A stretch of DNA of 64,000 nt from Nonomuraea rhodomycinica. GTDB taxonomy: Bacteria > Actinomycetota > Actinomycetes > Streptosporangiales > Streptosporangiaceae. How positions within the stretch are numbered: position 1 is the first letter of the stretch; each line of letters begins with the position of its first letter. The stretch covers positions 434,001 to 498,000 of the forward strand of contig NZ_JABWGO010000001.1 in assembly GCF_013363995.1 (NCBI RefSeq), given 5' to 3'. This document shows positions 46,535-55,368 of the stretch, one piece after another. Below the pieces are notes generated by a model that saw only the letters and a list, made by a program, of their open reading frames with translations, ran no database searches and was not told where the DNA came from. The translations under genes and the position numbers were made by a program.

Positions 46535-48124
46535 ATGGCGACCCGCTCGCAGACGGCGGCCGTACTGCTCGCCGGTGCACTCGCTCTCGCCGCCTGCGGC
46601 AGCGGCGGCTCCGGGAAGAGCAGCGGCAGCGGCTCCACCGCGCAGGGCGGCGGCAAGACGCTGGTCATCGACACCTCGTTCGACCTCAAGACCGCCGACC
46701 CCGGGCGCACCTACGAGCCGACCGGGCTGATCATCGGCAAGGCCGCGTACGAGACGCTGCTCACCTTCGAGGGCTCGGACGTGACCAAGCCGGTCCCGGC
46801 GCTGGCCGAGTCCTACGAGCTGTCCGAGGACGGCAAGGTCCTCACGCTCAAGCTGAAGAAGGGCGCCACCTTCGCCGACGGCTCGCCCGTCACGGCCGAC
46901 GACGTGGTGTTCTCGCTGACCCGCGTACGCGACATGAAGGGCACCCCGTCGTTCCTGCTGGACGGCGTCGAGGTGGCCAAGACCGACGACTCGACCGTCA
47001 CGCTGACCTCGAAGCAGGCCAACCCGGCGCTGCCGTACATCCTGCCGAACCCCGCGCTCGGCATCCTCAACAGCAAGCTCGCCAAGTCGCACGGCGCCAC
47101 CGCCGACTCCCAGGACAAGGCCGAGCAGTACCTGAACTCCTCCTCCGCCGGCTCGGGCCCGTACCAGATCGAGTCGTTCAACGTGAGCAGCCAGGTGGTG
47201 CTCAAGAAGAACGACAAGTACTACGGGACCAAGCCGTTCTACGACAAGGTCGTCATCCGCAACGTCGAGGCCGCCACGCAGAAGCTCAACGTGCAGCGCG
47301 GCGACAGCCAGGTGGCGCTGAACCTGTCGGGCGACCAGGTCACCGGCATGCCGGCGAACCTCTCGGTCAAGAAGACCGCCTCCGCCAACGTCATCTTCCT
47401 GTTCGCCAACCAGGACTCCGGCATCAGCAAGACCACGCCGAACCCCAAGTTCGTCGAGGCCGTGCGCAAGGGCGTCGACTACGCGGGCCTGCTGGAGCTG
47501 GCCGGCGAGGGCGCGACGCAGACGCCGGGCGTGATCCCGTCGCAGCTGCTCGGCGCGCTCGGCGCCGACCAGGCGACCAAGCGGGACGTCGCGGGGGCCA
47601 AGGCGGCGCTGGCGGCCAGCGGCCTGTCCAACCCGACGGTCAAGCTGGAGTACCCGAGCGAGCTGACCGTCAACGGCCTGTCGTTCCAGCCGCTGGCCGA
47701 GCGGATCCAGGCCAACCTCAAGGAGGTCGGCATCACCGTGGACCTCCAGCCGGCGCCGGTCACCACGGCCCTGGACAACTACCGCAACGGCAAGGAGGAG
47801 ATGGGCCTGTGGTACTGGGGCCCGGACTACCCGGACCCGAGCGACTACCTGGCGTTCCTGCCCGGCAAGACGGTCGGCCTGCGGGCCGGCTGGAAGGAGG
47901 ACGCCGACAAGGCGGCCTCGGCCGCCGGCGACAAGGCCGCGGCGGCGGTCGGCGAGGACGCGCGCAAGCAGGCGTACGCCGACCTGCAGAAGCAGCTCAA
48001 CGCCTCCAGCCCGTTCGTGCCGCTGATCCAGCCGAGCCAGAACATCGTGACCGCCACCTCCGTCACCGGCCTGGAGTACCACCCGGTGTGGACGGTGGAC
48101 GTCGCCGACCTGGCCGGCAAGTGA
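46535..48124 (+). CDS. Peptide ABC transporter substrate-binding lipoprotein
   Basis: A 529-residue lipoprotein (signal peptide with lipobox LAAC, Cys near 20, then a Gly/Ser linker). It belongs to the SBP_bac_5 family: KPVPALAESYELSEDGKVLT, LKKGATFADGSPVTADDVVF, SSSAGSGPYQIESFN and MGLWYWGPDYPDPSDYLAFL. It captures di- or oligopeptides, or related amines, and passes them to the permeases encoded next. GGAGG is seven bases before the ATG; a longer frame upstream overlaps the promoter and is not used. First gene of a six-gene operon. Confidence 0.94.
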   Translation: MATRSQTAAVLLAGALALAACGSGGSGKSSGSGSTAQGGGKTLVIDTSFDLKTADPGRTYEPTGLIIGKAAYETLLTFEGSDVTKPVPALAESYELSEDGKVLTLKLKKGATFADGSPVTADDVVFSLTRVRDMKGTPSFLLDGVEVAKTDDSTVTLTSKQANPALPYILPNPALGILNSKLAKSHGATADSQDKAEQYLNSSSAGSGPYQIESFNVSSQVVLKKNDKYYGTKPFYDKVVIRNVEAATQKLNVQRGDSQVALNLSGDQVTGMPANLSVKKTASANVIFLFANQDSGISKTTPNPKFVEAVRKGVDYAGLLELAGEGATQTPGVIPSQLLGALGADQATKRDVAGAKAALAASGLSNPTVKLEYPSELTVNGLSFQPLAERIQANLKEVGITVDLQPAPVTTALDNYRNGKEEMGLWYWGPDYPDPSDYLAFLPGKTVGLRAGWKEDADKAASAAGDKAAAAVGEDARKQAYADLQKQLNASSPFVPLIQPSQNIVTATSVTGLEYHPVWTVDVADLAGK

Positions 48125-48134
48125 GGCTCGTGAC

Positions 48135-49223
48135 GTGTCGGCCATGACGTCCGCCAAGGAGAGCGCGGACGCCGCGCCCCGGGTCAGGAGCAGGCGGGGC
48201 GTGCACCCGCTCGCCCGGTTCCTCTTCCGGAGGATCCTGACCGCCGTGCTGCTGGCCTGGGGCATCACGCTGGTGACGTTCGTCCTGACGAACCTGGTGC
48301 CGGGCGACCCGGTGACCGCCAACCTCGGTCAGCGGGCGCTCGGCGACCCCGCCATCGTGGCGCAGTGGCGCGCCGAGCACGGCCTGGACAAGCCGCTGTG
48401 GGAGCAGTACGTGCTGCACCTGCGCGGCGTCGTCCAGGGCGACTTCGGCGTCAGCCAGCAGAGCCACCGGCCGGTCGCCGAGGACCTGGCGCAGTTCGTG
48501 CCGGCGACGCTGGAGCTGGCGGGCGCGGCGATCGCCGTGTCGCTGGTGCTGGGCGTGGCCTTCGGCGTGGTCGCGGCGCTGCGCCGCGACCGGCTGCCGG
48601 ACCACGTGCTGCGCGTGCTGAGCCTGATCGGCATCTCGGTGCCGACGTTCTGGCTGGCGCTGGTGGCGTTCTACGTGTTCTTCTACCGGCTGCAGATCAC
48701 GCCCGGCAGCGGCCGGGTGGACCCGGCGATCGGCGAGGCGCCGGCGGTGACCGGGCTGCAGACGGTGGACGCGCTGATCGCCGGCCGGTGGGACGTCTTC
48801 GTCTCCGCCGTCGGCCACCTGATCACCCCGGCGCTGGTGCTGGCGCTCTACACGATCGGCCTGCTGACGCGGTTCACCCGCTCGGCGGTGCTGGAGGTGC
48901 TCGGGCAGGACTACGTGCGGGCGGCGCGGGCCAAGGGCCTGCCCGGCCGGGTGATCCTGTTCCGCTACGTGCTGCGCTCGGCGCTGGTGCCGGTCATCAC
49001 GGTGGCGGGCCTGGCGTTCGGCAGCCTGCTGTCCGGCACCGTGCTGGTCGAGGCGATCTTCGCCTGGCCGGGCATCGGTCAGTACGCCTACAAGAGCGCC
49101 ACCACCCTCGACCTGCCCGCCGTCATGGGCGTCGGCCTGGTCGTGGGCGTGGTCTACCTCGTCATCAACCTGATCGTGGACGTGCTGTACGGCGTCATCG
49201 ACCCGCGTGTGAGGCTCCAGTGA
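48135..49223 (+). CDS. dppB: Peptide ABC transporter permease, DppB type
   Basis: A 362-residue permease with about six helices. The N-terminal FLFRRILTAVLLAWGITLVT and TNLVPGDPVTANLG stretch is the DppB/OppB signature. The cytoplasmic EAA-type loop reads DYVRAARAKGLPGRVILFRY. It forms half of the channel. GTG at 48135 is used; the ATG three codons on is an alternative. It begins 10 bases after the binding-protein gene. Confidence 0.93.
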   Translation: MSAMTSAKESADAAPRVRSRRGVHPLARFLFRRILTAVLLAWGITLVTFVLTNLVPGDPVTANLGQRALGDPAIVAQWRAEHGLDKPLWEQYVLHLRGVVQGDFGVSQQSHRPVAEDLAQFVPATLELAGAAIAVSLVLGVAFGVVAALRRDRLPDHVLRVLSLIGISVPTFWLALVAFYVFFYRLQITPGSGRVDPAIGEAPAVTGLQTVDALIAGRWDVFVSAVGHLITPALVLALYTIGLLTRFTRSAVLEVLGQDYVRAARAKGLPGRVILFRYVLRSALVPVITVAGLAFGSLLSGTVLVEAIFAWPGIGQYAYKSATTLDLPAVMGVGLVVGVVYLVINLIVDVLYGVIDPRVRLQ

Positions 49224-50095
49224 AACGCGATCCCCTGGCCCGCAAGGGCCTGCTCGGGCGGCTGCCCGAGGCGTGGCGGCAGCCGCTGGCCGTCGTGGGC
49301 GGCGTGGTGGCGCTGGCCTGGCTGGTCGTCGCGCTCGCGGCGCCGCTGCGGGCGCCCCACGACCCGCTGGCGCAGGAGCTGCCGCGCCTGGCCCCGCCCG
49401 GTCCCGGGCACTGGTTCGGCACCGACCAGCTCGGCCGCGACATCCTCAGCCGGGTCCTGTACGGCGCGCGGGTGTCGATCCCACTGACGCTGCTGCTGGT
49501 GGTGCTGTCGGTGCTGATCGGCGGCCTGCTCGGCGCCTGCGCCGGCTACTTCGGCCGGTGGGCCGACGAGACGATCATGCGGGTGGCGGACCTGGTGTTC
49601 GCCTTCCCCACGGTCATCCTGGCCATGGTGGTGGCCGCGGCGCTGGGCGCGAGCCTGGTCAACGCGGTGCTGGCCGTGCTGGTCGTCGCCTGGCCGGCCT
49701 ACGCCCGCGTCACCCGCGGCCTGGTGCTGGGGGTGCGGGAGCGGGAGTTCGTGCTGAGCGGGCGGCTGCTGGGCTTCTCGGCCTGGCGCTCGCTGCGCGT
49801 GGACGTGCTGCCGAACGTCACCGGCCCGGTCCTGGTGCTGGCGACGCTGGACATCGGCACCGCGCTGCTGCTGCTGTCGGGTCTGTCGTTCCTCGGCCTG
49901 GGCGCCAAGCCGCCGTCGCCCGAGTGGGGCGCCATGGTGGCGGGCGGCGTCGAGGTGTTCGACAGCTGGTGGGTCGCGACGTTCCCGGGCCTGGCGATCC
50001 TGACGGTGGTGCTCGCGTTCAACTTCCTCGGCGACACCCTGCGCGACGCCCTCGACCCGCGTACGGCCCGCGCCATCAAGGAGCGTGCGCTGTGA
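49220..50095 (+). CDS. dppC: Peptide ABC transporter permease, DppC type
   Basis: A 291-residue permease. DppC features include HWFGTDQLGRDILSRVLYGA, RVADLVFAFPTVILAMVVAA and LLSGLSFLGLGAKPPSPEWG, and the EAA-type loop is EFVLSGRLLGFSAWRSLRVD. GTG start overlaps the dppB stop by four bases, coupling translation of the two channel halves. Confidence 0.94.
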   Translation: MKRDPLARKGLLGRLPEAWRQPLAVVGGVVALAWLVVALAAPLRAPHDPLAQELPRLAPPGPGHWFGTDQLGRDILSRVLYGARVSIPLTLLLVVLSVLIGGLLGACAGYFGRWADETIMRVADLVFAFPTVILAMVVAAALGASLVNAVLAVLVVAWPAYARVTRGLVLGVREREFVLSGRLLGFSAWRSLRVDVLPNVTGPVLVLATLDIGTALLLLSGLSFLGLGAKPPSPEWGAMVAGGVEVFDSWWVATFPGLAILTVVLAFNFLGDTLRDALDPRTARAIKERAL

Positions 50096-50877
50096 GCACC
50101 GGCAAGACGACGCTGGACATCACCGGCCTGAAGGTCACGATCGGCGGCAGGGAGATCCTGCGCGGCGTGGACCTGTCGCTCCAGGAGGGCCGGGTCCACG
50201 GCCTGGCCGGGGAGAGCGGGTCCGGCAAGACCATGACCGGCCTGGCCGTGCTGGGTCTGCTGCCGCACGGCGCGCGCGCCACCGGCCGCATCGCGCTCGG
50301 CGGGCGCGACCTGCTGACGCTGCCGCCCCGTGAGCTGAACAAGGTGCGCGGCGGCGAGGTGGCCATGGTCTTCCAGGACCCGGCCACGAGTCTGCACCCC
50401 ATGCTGTCGGTGGGCAGGCAGCTCACCGAGCACATGCGCCACCACCTCAAGCTGGACAAGCGCGAGGCGCGGGCCCGGGCGGTGGAGCTGCTCGGCAAGG
50501 TCCGCATCCCGGGCGCCGAGGAGGCGTACGGCCGCTTCCCGCACCAGTTCTCGGGCGGCATGCGCCAGCGCATCGCGATCGCGATCGCGCTGGCCTGCTC
50601 GCCGCGGGTGCTCATCGCCGACGAGCCGACGACCGCGCTCGACGTGACCGTGCAGGCCGGCGTGCTGCGGCTGCTGCGCGGGCTGTGCGACGAGCTGGGG
50701 CTGGCGGTGCTGCTGGTCACCCACGACCTCGGGGTCATGTCGGCGATCGCCGACGAGGTGAGCGTGATGAAGGACGGGCTCGTCGTCGAGACGGGGCCGC
50801 GCGGCAAGGTGCTGCGGGAGCCGTCGCACGCCTACACCCGCTCGCTGCTGGACTCGCTGCCTGGGGAGACCGCATGA
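50092..50877 (+). CDS. dppD: Peptide ABC transporter ATPase, DppD type
   Basis: A 261-residue ATPase: Walker A GESGSGKT, Q-loop MVFQDPATSLHPM, signature FSGGMRQRIAIA, Walker B VLIADEPTTALD and H-loop LLVTHDLG. It hydrolyses ATP to drive import. It is shorter than usual DppD (about 330) because it ends soon after the nucleotide-binding domain (SLLDSLPGETA), without the oligopeptide C-terminal Fe-S/zinc-finger-like tail. GTG start overlaps the previous stop by four bases. Confidence 0.93.
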   Translation: MSTGKTTLDITGLKVTIGGREILRGVDLSLQEGRVHGLAGESGSGKTMTGLAVLGLLPHGARATGRIALGGRDLLTLPPRELNKVRGGEVAMVFQDPATSLHPMLSVGRQLTEHMRHHLKLDKREARARAVELLGKVRIPGAEEAYGRFPHQFSGGMRQRIAIAIALACSPRVLIADEPTTALDVTVQAGVLRLLRGLCDELGLAVLLVTHDLGVMSAIADEVSVMKDGLVVETGPRGKVLREPSHAYTRSLLDSLPGETA

Positions 50878-51779
50878 CGCTGGAAATCAAGGATCTGGTG
50901 GTCGAGCACCGCTCCCCCGGGCGTCCGGTGGTGCGGGCGGTGGCGGGGGCCAGTCTCACGGTGCGGCCCGGCGAGGTCGTCGGGCTGGTCGGCGAGTCGG
51001 GGTGCGGCAAGTCGACGCTGGCCCGCGCGGTGTGCGGGCTGAACCCGGTCACCGAGGGGTCGATCACGTTCGAGGGCGTGCCGGTCACGCCGCTGGGGCT
51101 GCGCCGCCGTACGCTGACGGGCGTCCAGATGGTGTTCCAGGACCCGTACGCGTCGCTGAACCCGCGCCGGCGCGTCGGCGACCAGATCGCCGACGGCCTG
51201 CGGACCGCGCGCGACGGCGAGACGGACCCGGCCGACCTGCTGGAGCGGGTGGGGCTGCCGCGCGAGTTCGCCGGGCGGCACCCGCACGAGTTCTCGGGCG
51301 GGCAGCGGCAGCGGATCGCGATCGCGCGGGCGCTGGCGGCCCGGCCGCGGATGCTGATCGGCGACGAGCCGATCTCGGCGCTGGACGCCTCGGCGCAGGC
51401 GCAGGTCGCCACGCTGATGCGGGACCTGGCGGTGGACTCGGGCGCGGGGCTGCTGTTCATCAGCCACGACCTGTCGGTGGTGCGGCTGATCGCCGACCGG
51501 ATCGCCGTGATGTACCTGGGCCGGATCGTCGAGATCGGCGACACGGCCGAGGTGTGGGACGACCCGCGCCATCCGTACACGCAGGCGCTGCTGCGGGCGA
51601 TCCCCAAGCCCGACGGCATGGGCGTGCTCCCGGAGGAGCTGACCGGGGACGTGCCGGACCCGGCCGCGCCGCCGGAGGGGTGCCGGTTCCATCCGCGCTG
51701 CCCGTTCGCGATGGACGTGTGCCGGGTGAAGGAGCCCGAGCCGGGCCCGGTGGCCTGCTGGCTGCACGAGCCCGCGTGA
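50874..51779 (+). CDS. dppF: Peptide ABC transporter ATPase, DppF type
   Basis: A 301-residue ATPase: Walker A GESGCGKST, Q-loop MVFQDPYASLNPR, signature FSGGQRQRIAIA, Walker B MLIGDEPISALD and H-loop LFISHDLS. Unlike its partner it keeps the oligopeptide-transporter C-terminal tail with paired cysteines (GCRFHPRCPFAMDVCRVKEP). ATG overlaps the previous stop by four bases. Together with the DppD-type subunit it forms the ATPase pair of one importer. Confidence 0.94.
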   Translation: MTLEIKDLVVEHRSPGRPVVRAVAGASLTVRPGEVVGLVGESGCGKSTLARAVCGLNPVTEGSITFEGVPVTPLGLRRRTLTGVQMVFQDPYASLNPRRRVGDQIADGLRTARDGETDPADLLERVGLPREFAGRHPHEFSGGQRQRIAIARALAARPRMLIGDEPISALDASAQAQVATLMRDLAVDSGAGLLFISHDLSVVRLIADRIAVMYLGRIVEIGDTAEVWDDPRHPYTQALLRAIPKPDGMGVLPEELTGDVPDPAAPPEGCRFHPRCPFAMDVCRVKEPEPGPVACWLHEPA

Positions 51780-52861
51780 CGACCGGCGGGGGGCGGCTCG
51801 CGGACGGCGCGGGCGGCGATGTGCGGCCCGCGGAGGGTACGGGCGGCGGGCGGCTCGCGGCCGTGCGGGCCGCCATGGCGGCCGCGGGGGTGGACGCGCT
51901 GGTGCTGCGCCCGTCGCCCGACTTCCGCTTCCTCGGCGGATCGGGCGGCGCCTTCCTCGTGGTCACGCCGGAGGTGTGCGAGGAGACGGGCGAGCCGGAC
52001 CTGCTGGTCCCGGCCGGGGCCCGGCGGGTCGGGGTGGACCCGGAGATGCGGGTGCGGGAGCTGTTCGGGCTCTCGCTGGAGGCCGAGCTGGTGCCGGCGG
52101 CGGCCGTGCTGGCCCGGTTGCGGCTGCGCAAGGAGCCGGACGAGGTCGCGGCGGTGGCGCGGGCGGCCCGCGCGGCGGGTGAGGTGCTGGCGCGGGCGCG
52201 GGAGCTGGCCTGGTTCGGCGCGACCGAGCGGGCGATGGCGTGGCGGCTGGCCGGGATGCTGCTGGAGTCCGGCTGCGAGGAGGTCGTGTCGGTGGTGGTG
52301 GCTGCGGGCGAGCACACCGCCCGGCCGGCGCACCGGCCCGGCGACCGGGTGATCAATCCGGGTGACGCGCTGCACGTGTCGCTGTGCGGGCGGTGGGACG
52401 GGTACTGCGCGGAGGTGGCGCGGGTCTACGCGGTGGCGGAGCCGCCGGACGACTTCGAGGCGATGTACTCGGTGGTGCTGGCCGCGCACGCCGCGGCCCG
52501 GCGGGCGGTACGGCCGGGTGTCGCGGCCTCGGAGGTGGCCGCGGCGGCGCGTGAGGTGATCGACGGCAGCGGCTACGGCCGGTTCGCCGCCCCGCACGCG
52601 GGGAGAGGGGTCGGCCTGAGCCACCAGGAGGGGCCGTGGCTGCGGGCGGGCGACGACACGCTCCTGGAGGCGGGGATGACGCTGTGCGTGGAGCCGGCGA
52701 TCTACGTGCCGGAGCTGTTCGGGGCTCGGGTGGCGGACGTGGTGGCGTGCGTGCCGGACGGGGCGGCGCCGCTGGACGCGGGCGCGGAGGCGGGGGCCTG
52801 GACCTGCAGTGACGCGGGGGTGCCGGCGGGGGCGGGGACGCTGTGGGTGCTGGACCGCTGA
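51776..52861 (+). CDS. M24 (aminopeptidase P/creatinase-fold) protein with a degenerate metal site
   Basis: A 361-residue protein with the pita-bread fold: N-terminal domain (AAMAAAGVDALVLRPSPDFR, FLGGSGGAFLVVTPEVCEET) and catalytic-type domain (KEPDEVAAVARAARAAGEVL, RPGDRVINPGDALHVSLCGR). The five M24 metal ligands D, D, H, E, E appear as Ser (near 202), Glu (near 213), Arg (near 277, GRGVG for GHGIG), Glu (near 305, CVEPAIYVP) and Ala (near 320). Only one is kept and one is a conservative change. It may be a pseudo-peptidase, or a metal-free enzyme in the manner of creatinase. GTG start overlaps the dppF stop by four bases, so it is part of the transport operon. Confidence 0.85.
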   Translation: MTTGGGRLADGAGGDVRPAEGTGGGRLAAVRAAMAAAGVDALVLRPSPDFRFLGGSGGAFLVVTPEVCEETGEPDLLVPAGARRVGVDPEMRVRELFGLSLEAELVPAAAVLARLRLRKEPDEVAAVARAARAAGEVLARARELAWFGATERAMAWRLAGMLLESGCEEVVSVVVAAGEHTARPAHRPGDRVINPGDALHVSLCGRWDGYCAEVARVYAVAEPPDDFEAMYSVVLAAHAAARRAVRPGVAASEVAAAAREVIDGSGYGRFAAPHAGRGVGLSHQEGPWLRAGDDTLLEAGMTLCVEPAIYVPELFGARVADVVACVPDGAAPLDAGAEAGAWTCSDAGVPAGAGTLWVLDR

Positions 52862-52953
52862 CGGTGCTCGGCCCCGGGGCTCGTGGCCGCCCCTGACCCT
52901 GATGTACGGTTCTATGCAACCATGCCGGATAAATCATCTTTAAGGTTGTTTGG

Positions 52954-53265
52954 GTGTTGTTTGAGAAGGGATGGGCGGAGACTCCCCTGCGGTGGCTGAT
53001 GGACACCCTGGGGCGCGCCCAGCTGGAACGGATGGCGGGCGAGCCCGGCCTCCTGGCGGCGGTGGACCAGCACGCGGCGGCGCTGCGCGACACGGTCGCG
53101 CTCGACCGCGAGACGCTCGGCGACTACCTCCTGGGCTTCGCCGACGAGCTGCGGCACCTCGGGTGGACCTTCCGCGGCGAGCCGGACGCCGTCTCCCTCC
53201 GGCTGACCGCCATCTGCTGGCTCACCCACGAGCTCGGGCTGCTGGCCGACGAGTCGCCCGCCTGA
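52954..53265 (+). CDS. Small DUF6401-like protein
   Basis: A 103-residue protein, mostly helical. The stretch EPGLLAAVDQHAAALRDTV and the later DYLLGFADELRHLGW recall the DUF6401 family found in actinomycetes, sometimes near natural-product genes. I recognise this only from the PGLLAxxDQHAAxxRD pattern. AAGG lies seven bases before the GTG. The 90 bp upstream are unusually AT-rich for this window (GGATAAATCATCTTTAAGG), which implies a dedicated promoter. Function unknown. Confidence 0.65.
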   Translation: MLFEKGWAETPLRWLMDTLGRAQLERMAGEPGLLAAVDQHAAALRDTVALDRETLGDYLLGFADELRHLGWTFRGEPDAVSLRLTAICWLTHELGLLADESPA

Positions 53266-53426
53266 GCCGGACGAGTTCCCCGCCCGAGCCCGCCGGTTCC
53301 CCCACCTGAGCCCGTCGGCATCGGGCCCTGGGCGCGCCACGCGGGCGCGCCCAGGCCCGGGGGCGCGTGCCCGACGTCGCCGCCAGGTCCGGCGCCGGGA
53401 TTCCTGCCGGACCCGGCGCCGGACCT

Positions 53427-53520
53427 GGGTGTTCGTTCAGACGTCGCGCCCGGGGCCCGGGTGTTCGTGTCAGACGTCGCGCCCGAGGCCCGGGTGTTCG
53501 TGTCAGACGTCGCGGCCGGG
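53427..53520 (-). repeat. 33-bp tandem repeat covering a stop codon
   Basis: Units 53427-53458, 53459-53491 and 53492-53520 share GTGTTCGTGTCAGACGTCGC. The TCA of the third unit (53503-53505) is the stop codon of the MscS-like gene on the minus strand, so the gene's last codons and stop have been copied twice downstream. Each unit holds GACGTC and a CCCGGG-rich hairpin. Confidence 0.88.
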
Positions 53521-54504
53521 GTCGGGGCCGAGGCCGCCTCTCGGGCCGCCCTCGGTCCACGGACGGTCCTCGCCGCCGCGGCCGGTCGGGCCCTGGCCGG
53601 TGGGCCGGCCCGGGTCCATGGGCTGGCCGGGAGGCATGGGCTGGCCGGACGGCATGGGCTCGCCGGGAGTCATGCCCTGACCAGACGGCGGCATGGCCTG
53701 CCCCGAGGGAGGGGTGCCGCCCGCCTGCTCGGCGCGCCGCGGCGCACCGGCCGTCTCGGGCGCCCTGGCGGCCTCCGTCTCCGGGGCCATCCGCATGGCG
53801 TCCTCACGGCCGCGCTGGTACGCCTCGGCCTGCGCCCGCGCCTGGGGCGCCTGGCTCTCCATGCGGGCGAGCCAGCGGTCCCACCGCTCCTGCATCGGCC
53901 GCACCATGCCGCCGCCGACGCCGATCGCGAGGATGGCGCCGATGGTGGCGAGCACGGTGATGAGCACCGGCGTGGTCACCGTGGTGGCGACGCCGATCTG
54001 GTTGAGGGCGGCGATGATGCCCAGCGCCCAGATGAAGACGGAGGCGGCCGTCGCGATCCATCGGCCGTACGACAGCCCGCCCAGCATGCTGGTGAGCAGG
54101 TCGCGGACGGCGGCCGCGATCGCACCGGCGACCACCACGATGATGATCGCGACGATCGCCTTGGGCAGCCAGGCCACCACGCCGGTCAGCAGCGCCGAGA
54201 TCGGGTTCGGCCCGAACACGCTGAAGGCGATCTGCAGCGTCACCAGAATGATCGCGTAGTAGATGATCTTCGCGACCAGGGTGCTGGCGTCGTAGCGGCT
54301 GCGCTCCATCACTCGCCCCATGCCGCTGCGCTGCACCGCGCGGTCGAAGCCCACCCGCTCCAGGATCTTGTCGGCGACCTTCGCCAACCCCTTGGCGATC
54401 AGCCAGCCGACGACGAGTATGACGATGAAGGCGACCAGCCTGGGGACGAACGTCGCTATCTGCCGGAGAACGTCCGTCAGTGCTTGGCCGAAGTTGATGT
54501 TCAC
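53503..54504 (-). CDS. MscS/CmpX-like membrane protein with a disordered tail
   Basis: A 333-residue protein. Residues 1-200 contain about five transmembrane helices (VPRLVAFIVILVVGWLIAKG, IIYYAIILVTLQIAFSVFGP, AIVAIIIVVVAGAIAAAVRD, WIATAASVFIWALGIIAALN, VLITVLATIGAILAIGVGGG), separated by the MscS-type amphipathic helix KVADKILERVGFDRAVQRSG. This fits the CmpX / conserved TM helix family related to small mechanosensitive channels, but lacks the MscS beta domain. Residues 220-333 are Gln/Pro/Met/Gly-rich with repeats such as PPSGQAMPPSGQGM. GTG start with GGAGG. A role in osmotic or membrane-stress response is inferred. Confidence 0.82.
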   Translation of the reverse strand: MNINFGQALTDVLRQIATFVPRLVAFIVILVVGWLIAKGLAKVADKILERVGFDRAVQRSGMGRVMERSRYDASTLVAKIIYYAIILVTLQIAFSVFGPNPISALLTGVVAWLPKAIVAIIIVVVAGAIAAAVRDLLTSMLGGLSYGRWIATAASVFIWALGIIAALNQIGVATTVTTPVLITVLATIGAILAIGVGGGMVRPMQERWDRWLARMESQAPQARAQAEAYQRGREDAMRMAPETEAARAPETAGAPRRAEQAGGTPPSGQAMPPSGQGMTPGEPMPSGQPMPPGQPMDPGRPTGQGPTGRGGEDRPWTEGGPRGGLGPDPGRDV

Positions 54505-54684
54505 GGCTTCCTCCTTCGAGGATTCAACGCAGCAAAGGCACTACCCAAGACCGGACATTTCACGCACTCTCCGCGACCGCACATGCGCCCACCGCCATAA
54601 CGGACATCGATGGCGCAGGTCAAGCGACACCCACCTCGGCCTCACGGTGTGTAATCGCCGAACGCGCAGGGTAATGATCAGGTC

Positions 54685-55248
54685 ATGCTGCGGATCGGCG
54701 TCTCGGGCATGCACGGCTCGGCGGACATGGTCATCTGCGGGTGGCGCGACGGCCGGCCGGGCCGGCTCCGCACCGGCGTCAAGCTCGTCTTCGAGGCGGG
54801 CGGGGTGGTCCCGCGCCTGCCGGGGCTGCGTACCGGCACCCGGATCGCCCGCGGCGCGGAGGCCATCGCCCGGGAGCTGCGTGACGGCGTGGACGTGGTG
54901 CTCACCGCGCCCGGCGACCCGGCGGCGGTGGTCGTGGCGGCGGGCATGTGGCACTACGGCTGGACGAGCGAGGACGTGGGGGCGCTGGCGGGCGCGACGG
55001 TCGCGGGCCTGGCCCTGGCGGGGCAGCGCGCGCCCTGCGTCATGGAGATCCGCCGCGACGGCGGCGCCGCGCTCGACGGCGAGGTGAAGGTGGACGCGGT
55101 GCTCGCCTGCCTGGCCGCCCGCTTCCGCGCGGGCCGCTACCCGACGCCGGTGGTGACGGTCCTGCTCGAGTCGGTACGGCTCAGCCAGGAGGCGCCGTAC
55201 CGTGTCCGCATCGCCCCCTGCGCGGGCGAGCCCGCCCACGTCCGCTAG
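54685..55248 (+). CDS. Conserved-looking protein of unknown function
   Basis: A 187-residue protein I do not recognise. It starts MLRIGVSGMHGSADMVICGW, contains GTRIARGAEAIARELRDGVD, then VVLTAPGDPAAVVVAAGMWH, and closes with PYRVRIAPCAGEPAHVR. Alternating hydrophobic strands and helices suggest an alpha/beta fold with no membrane segment or signal peptide. Codon use is typical of the window, with GC-rich third positions and no repeats. It lies alone between the MscS-like gene (divergent) and the MenC-like gene (120 bases downstream). Confidence 0.6.
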   Translation: MLRIGVSGMHGSADMVICGWRDGRPGRLRTGVKLVFEAGGVVPRLPGLRTGTRIARGAEAIARELRDGVDVVLTAPGDPAAVVVAAGMWHYGWTSEDVGALAGATVAGLALAGQRAPCVMEIRRDGGAALDGEVKVDAVLACLAARFRAGRYPTPVVTVLLESVRLSQEAPYRVRIAPCAGEPAHVR

Positions 55249-55368
55249 CGCGGGACCGGCGTGGGCGGCGGCCCGGCGCCCGGCCGCAGCGCCTACGGTA
55301 GGACGGGGTGGCCCCGCGCGCCGGGTGCCCTCTGACCAGGACCAGCACCCGTGGAGCAGGGAGTCAGC

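Noticed and set aside
51776..52861. Assigning the M24 protein directly as creatinase
   Set aside because: The alignment supports a lost metal site, but the creatinase Glu in its LERT segment corresponds to Ala here, so the full creatinase triad is not present.
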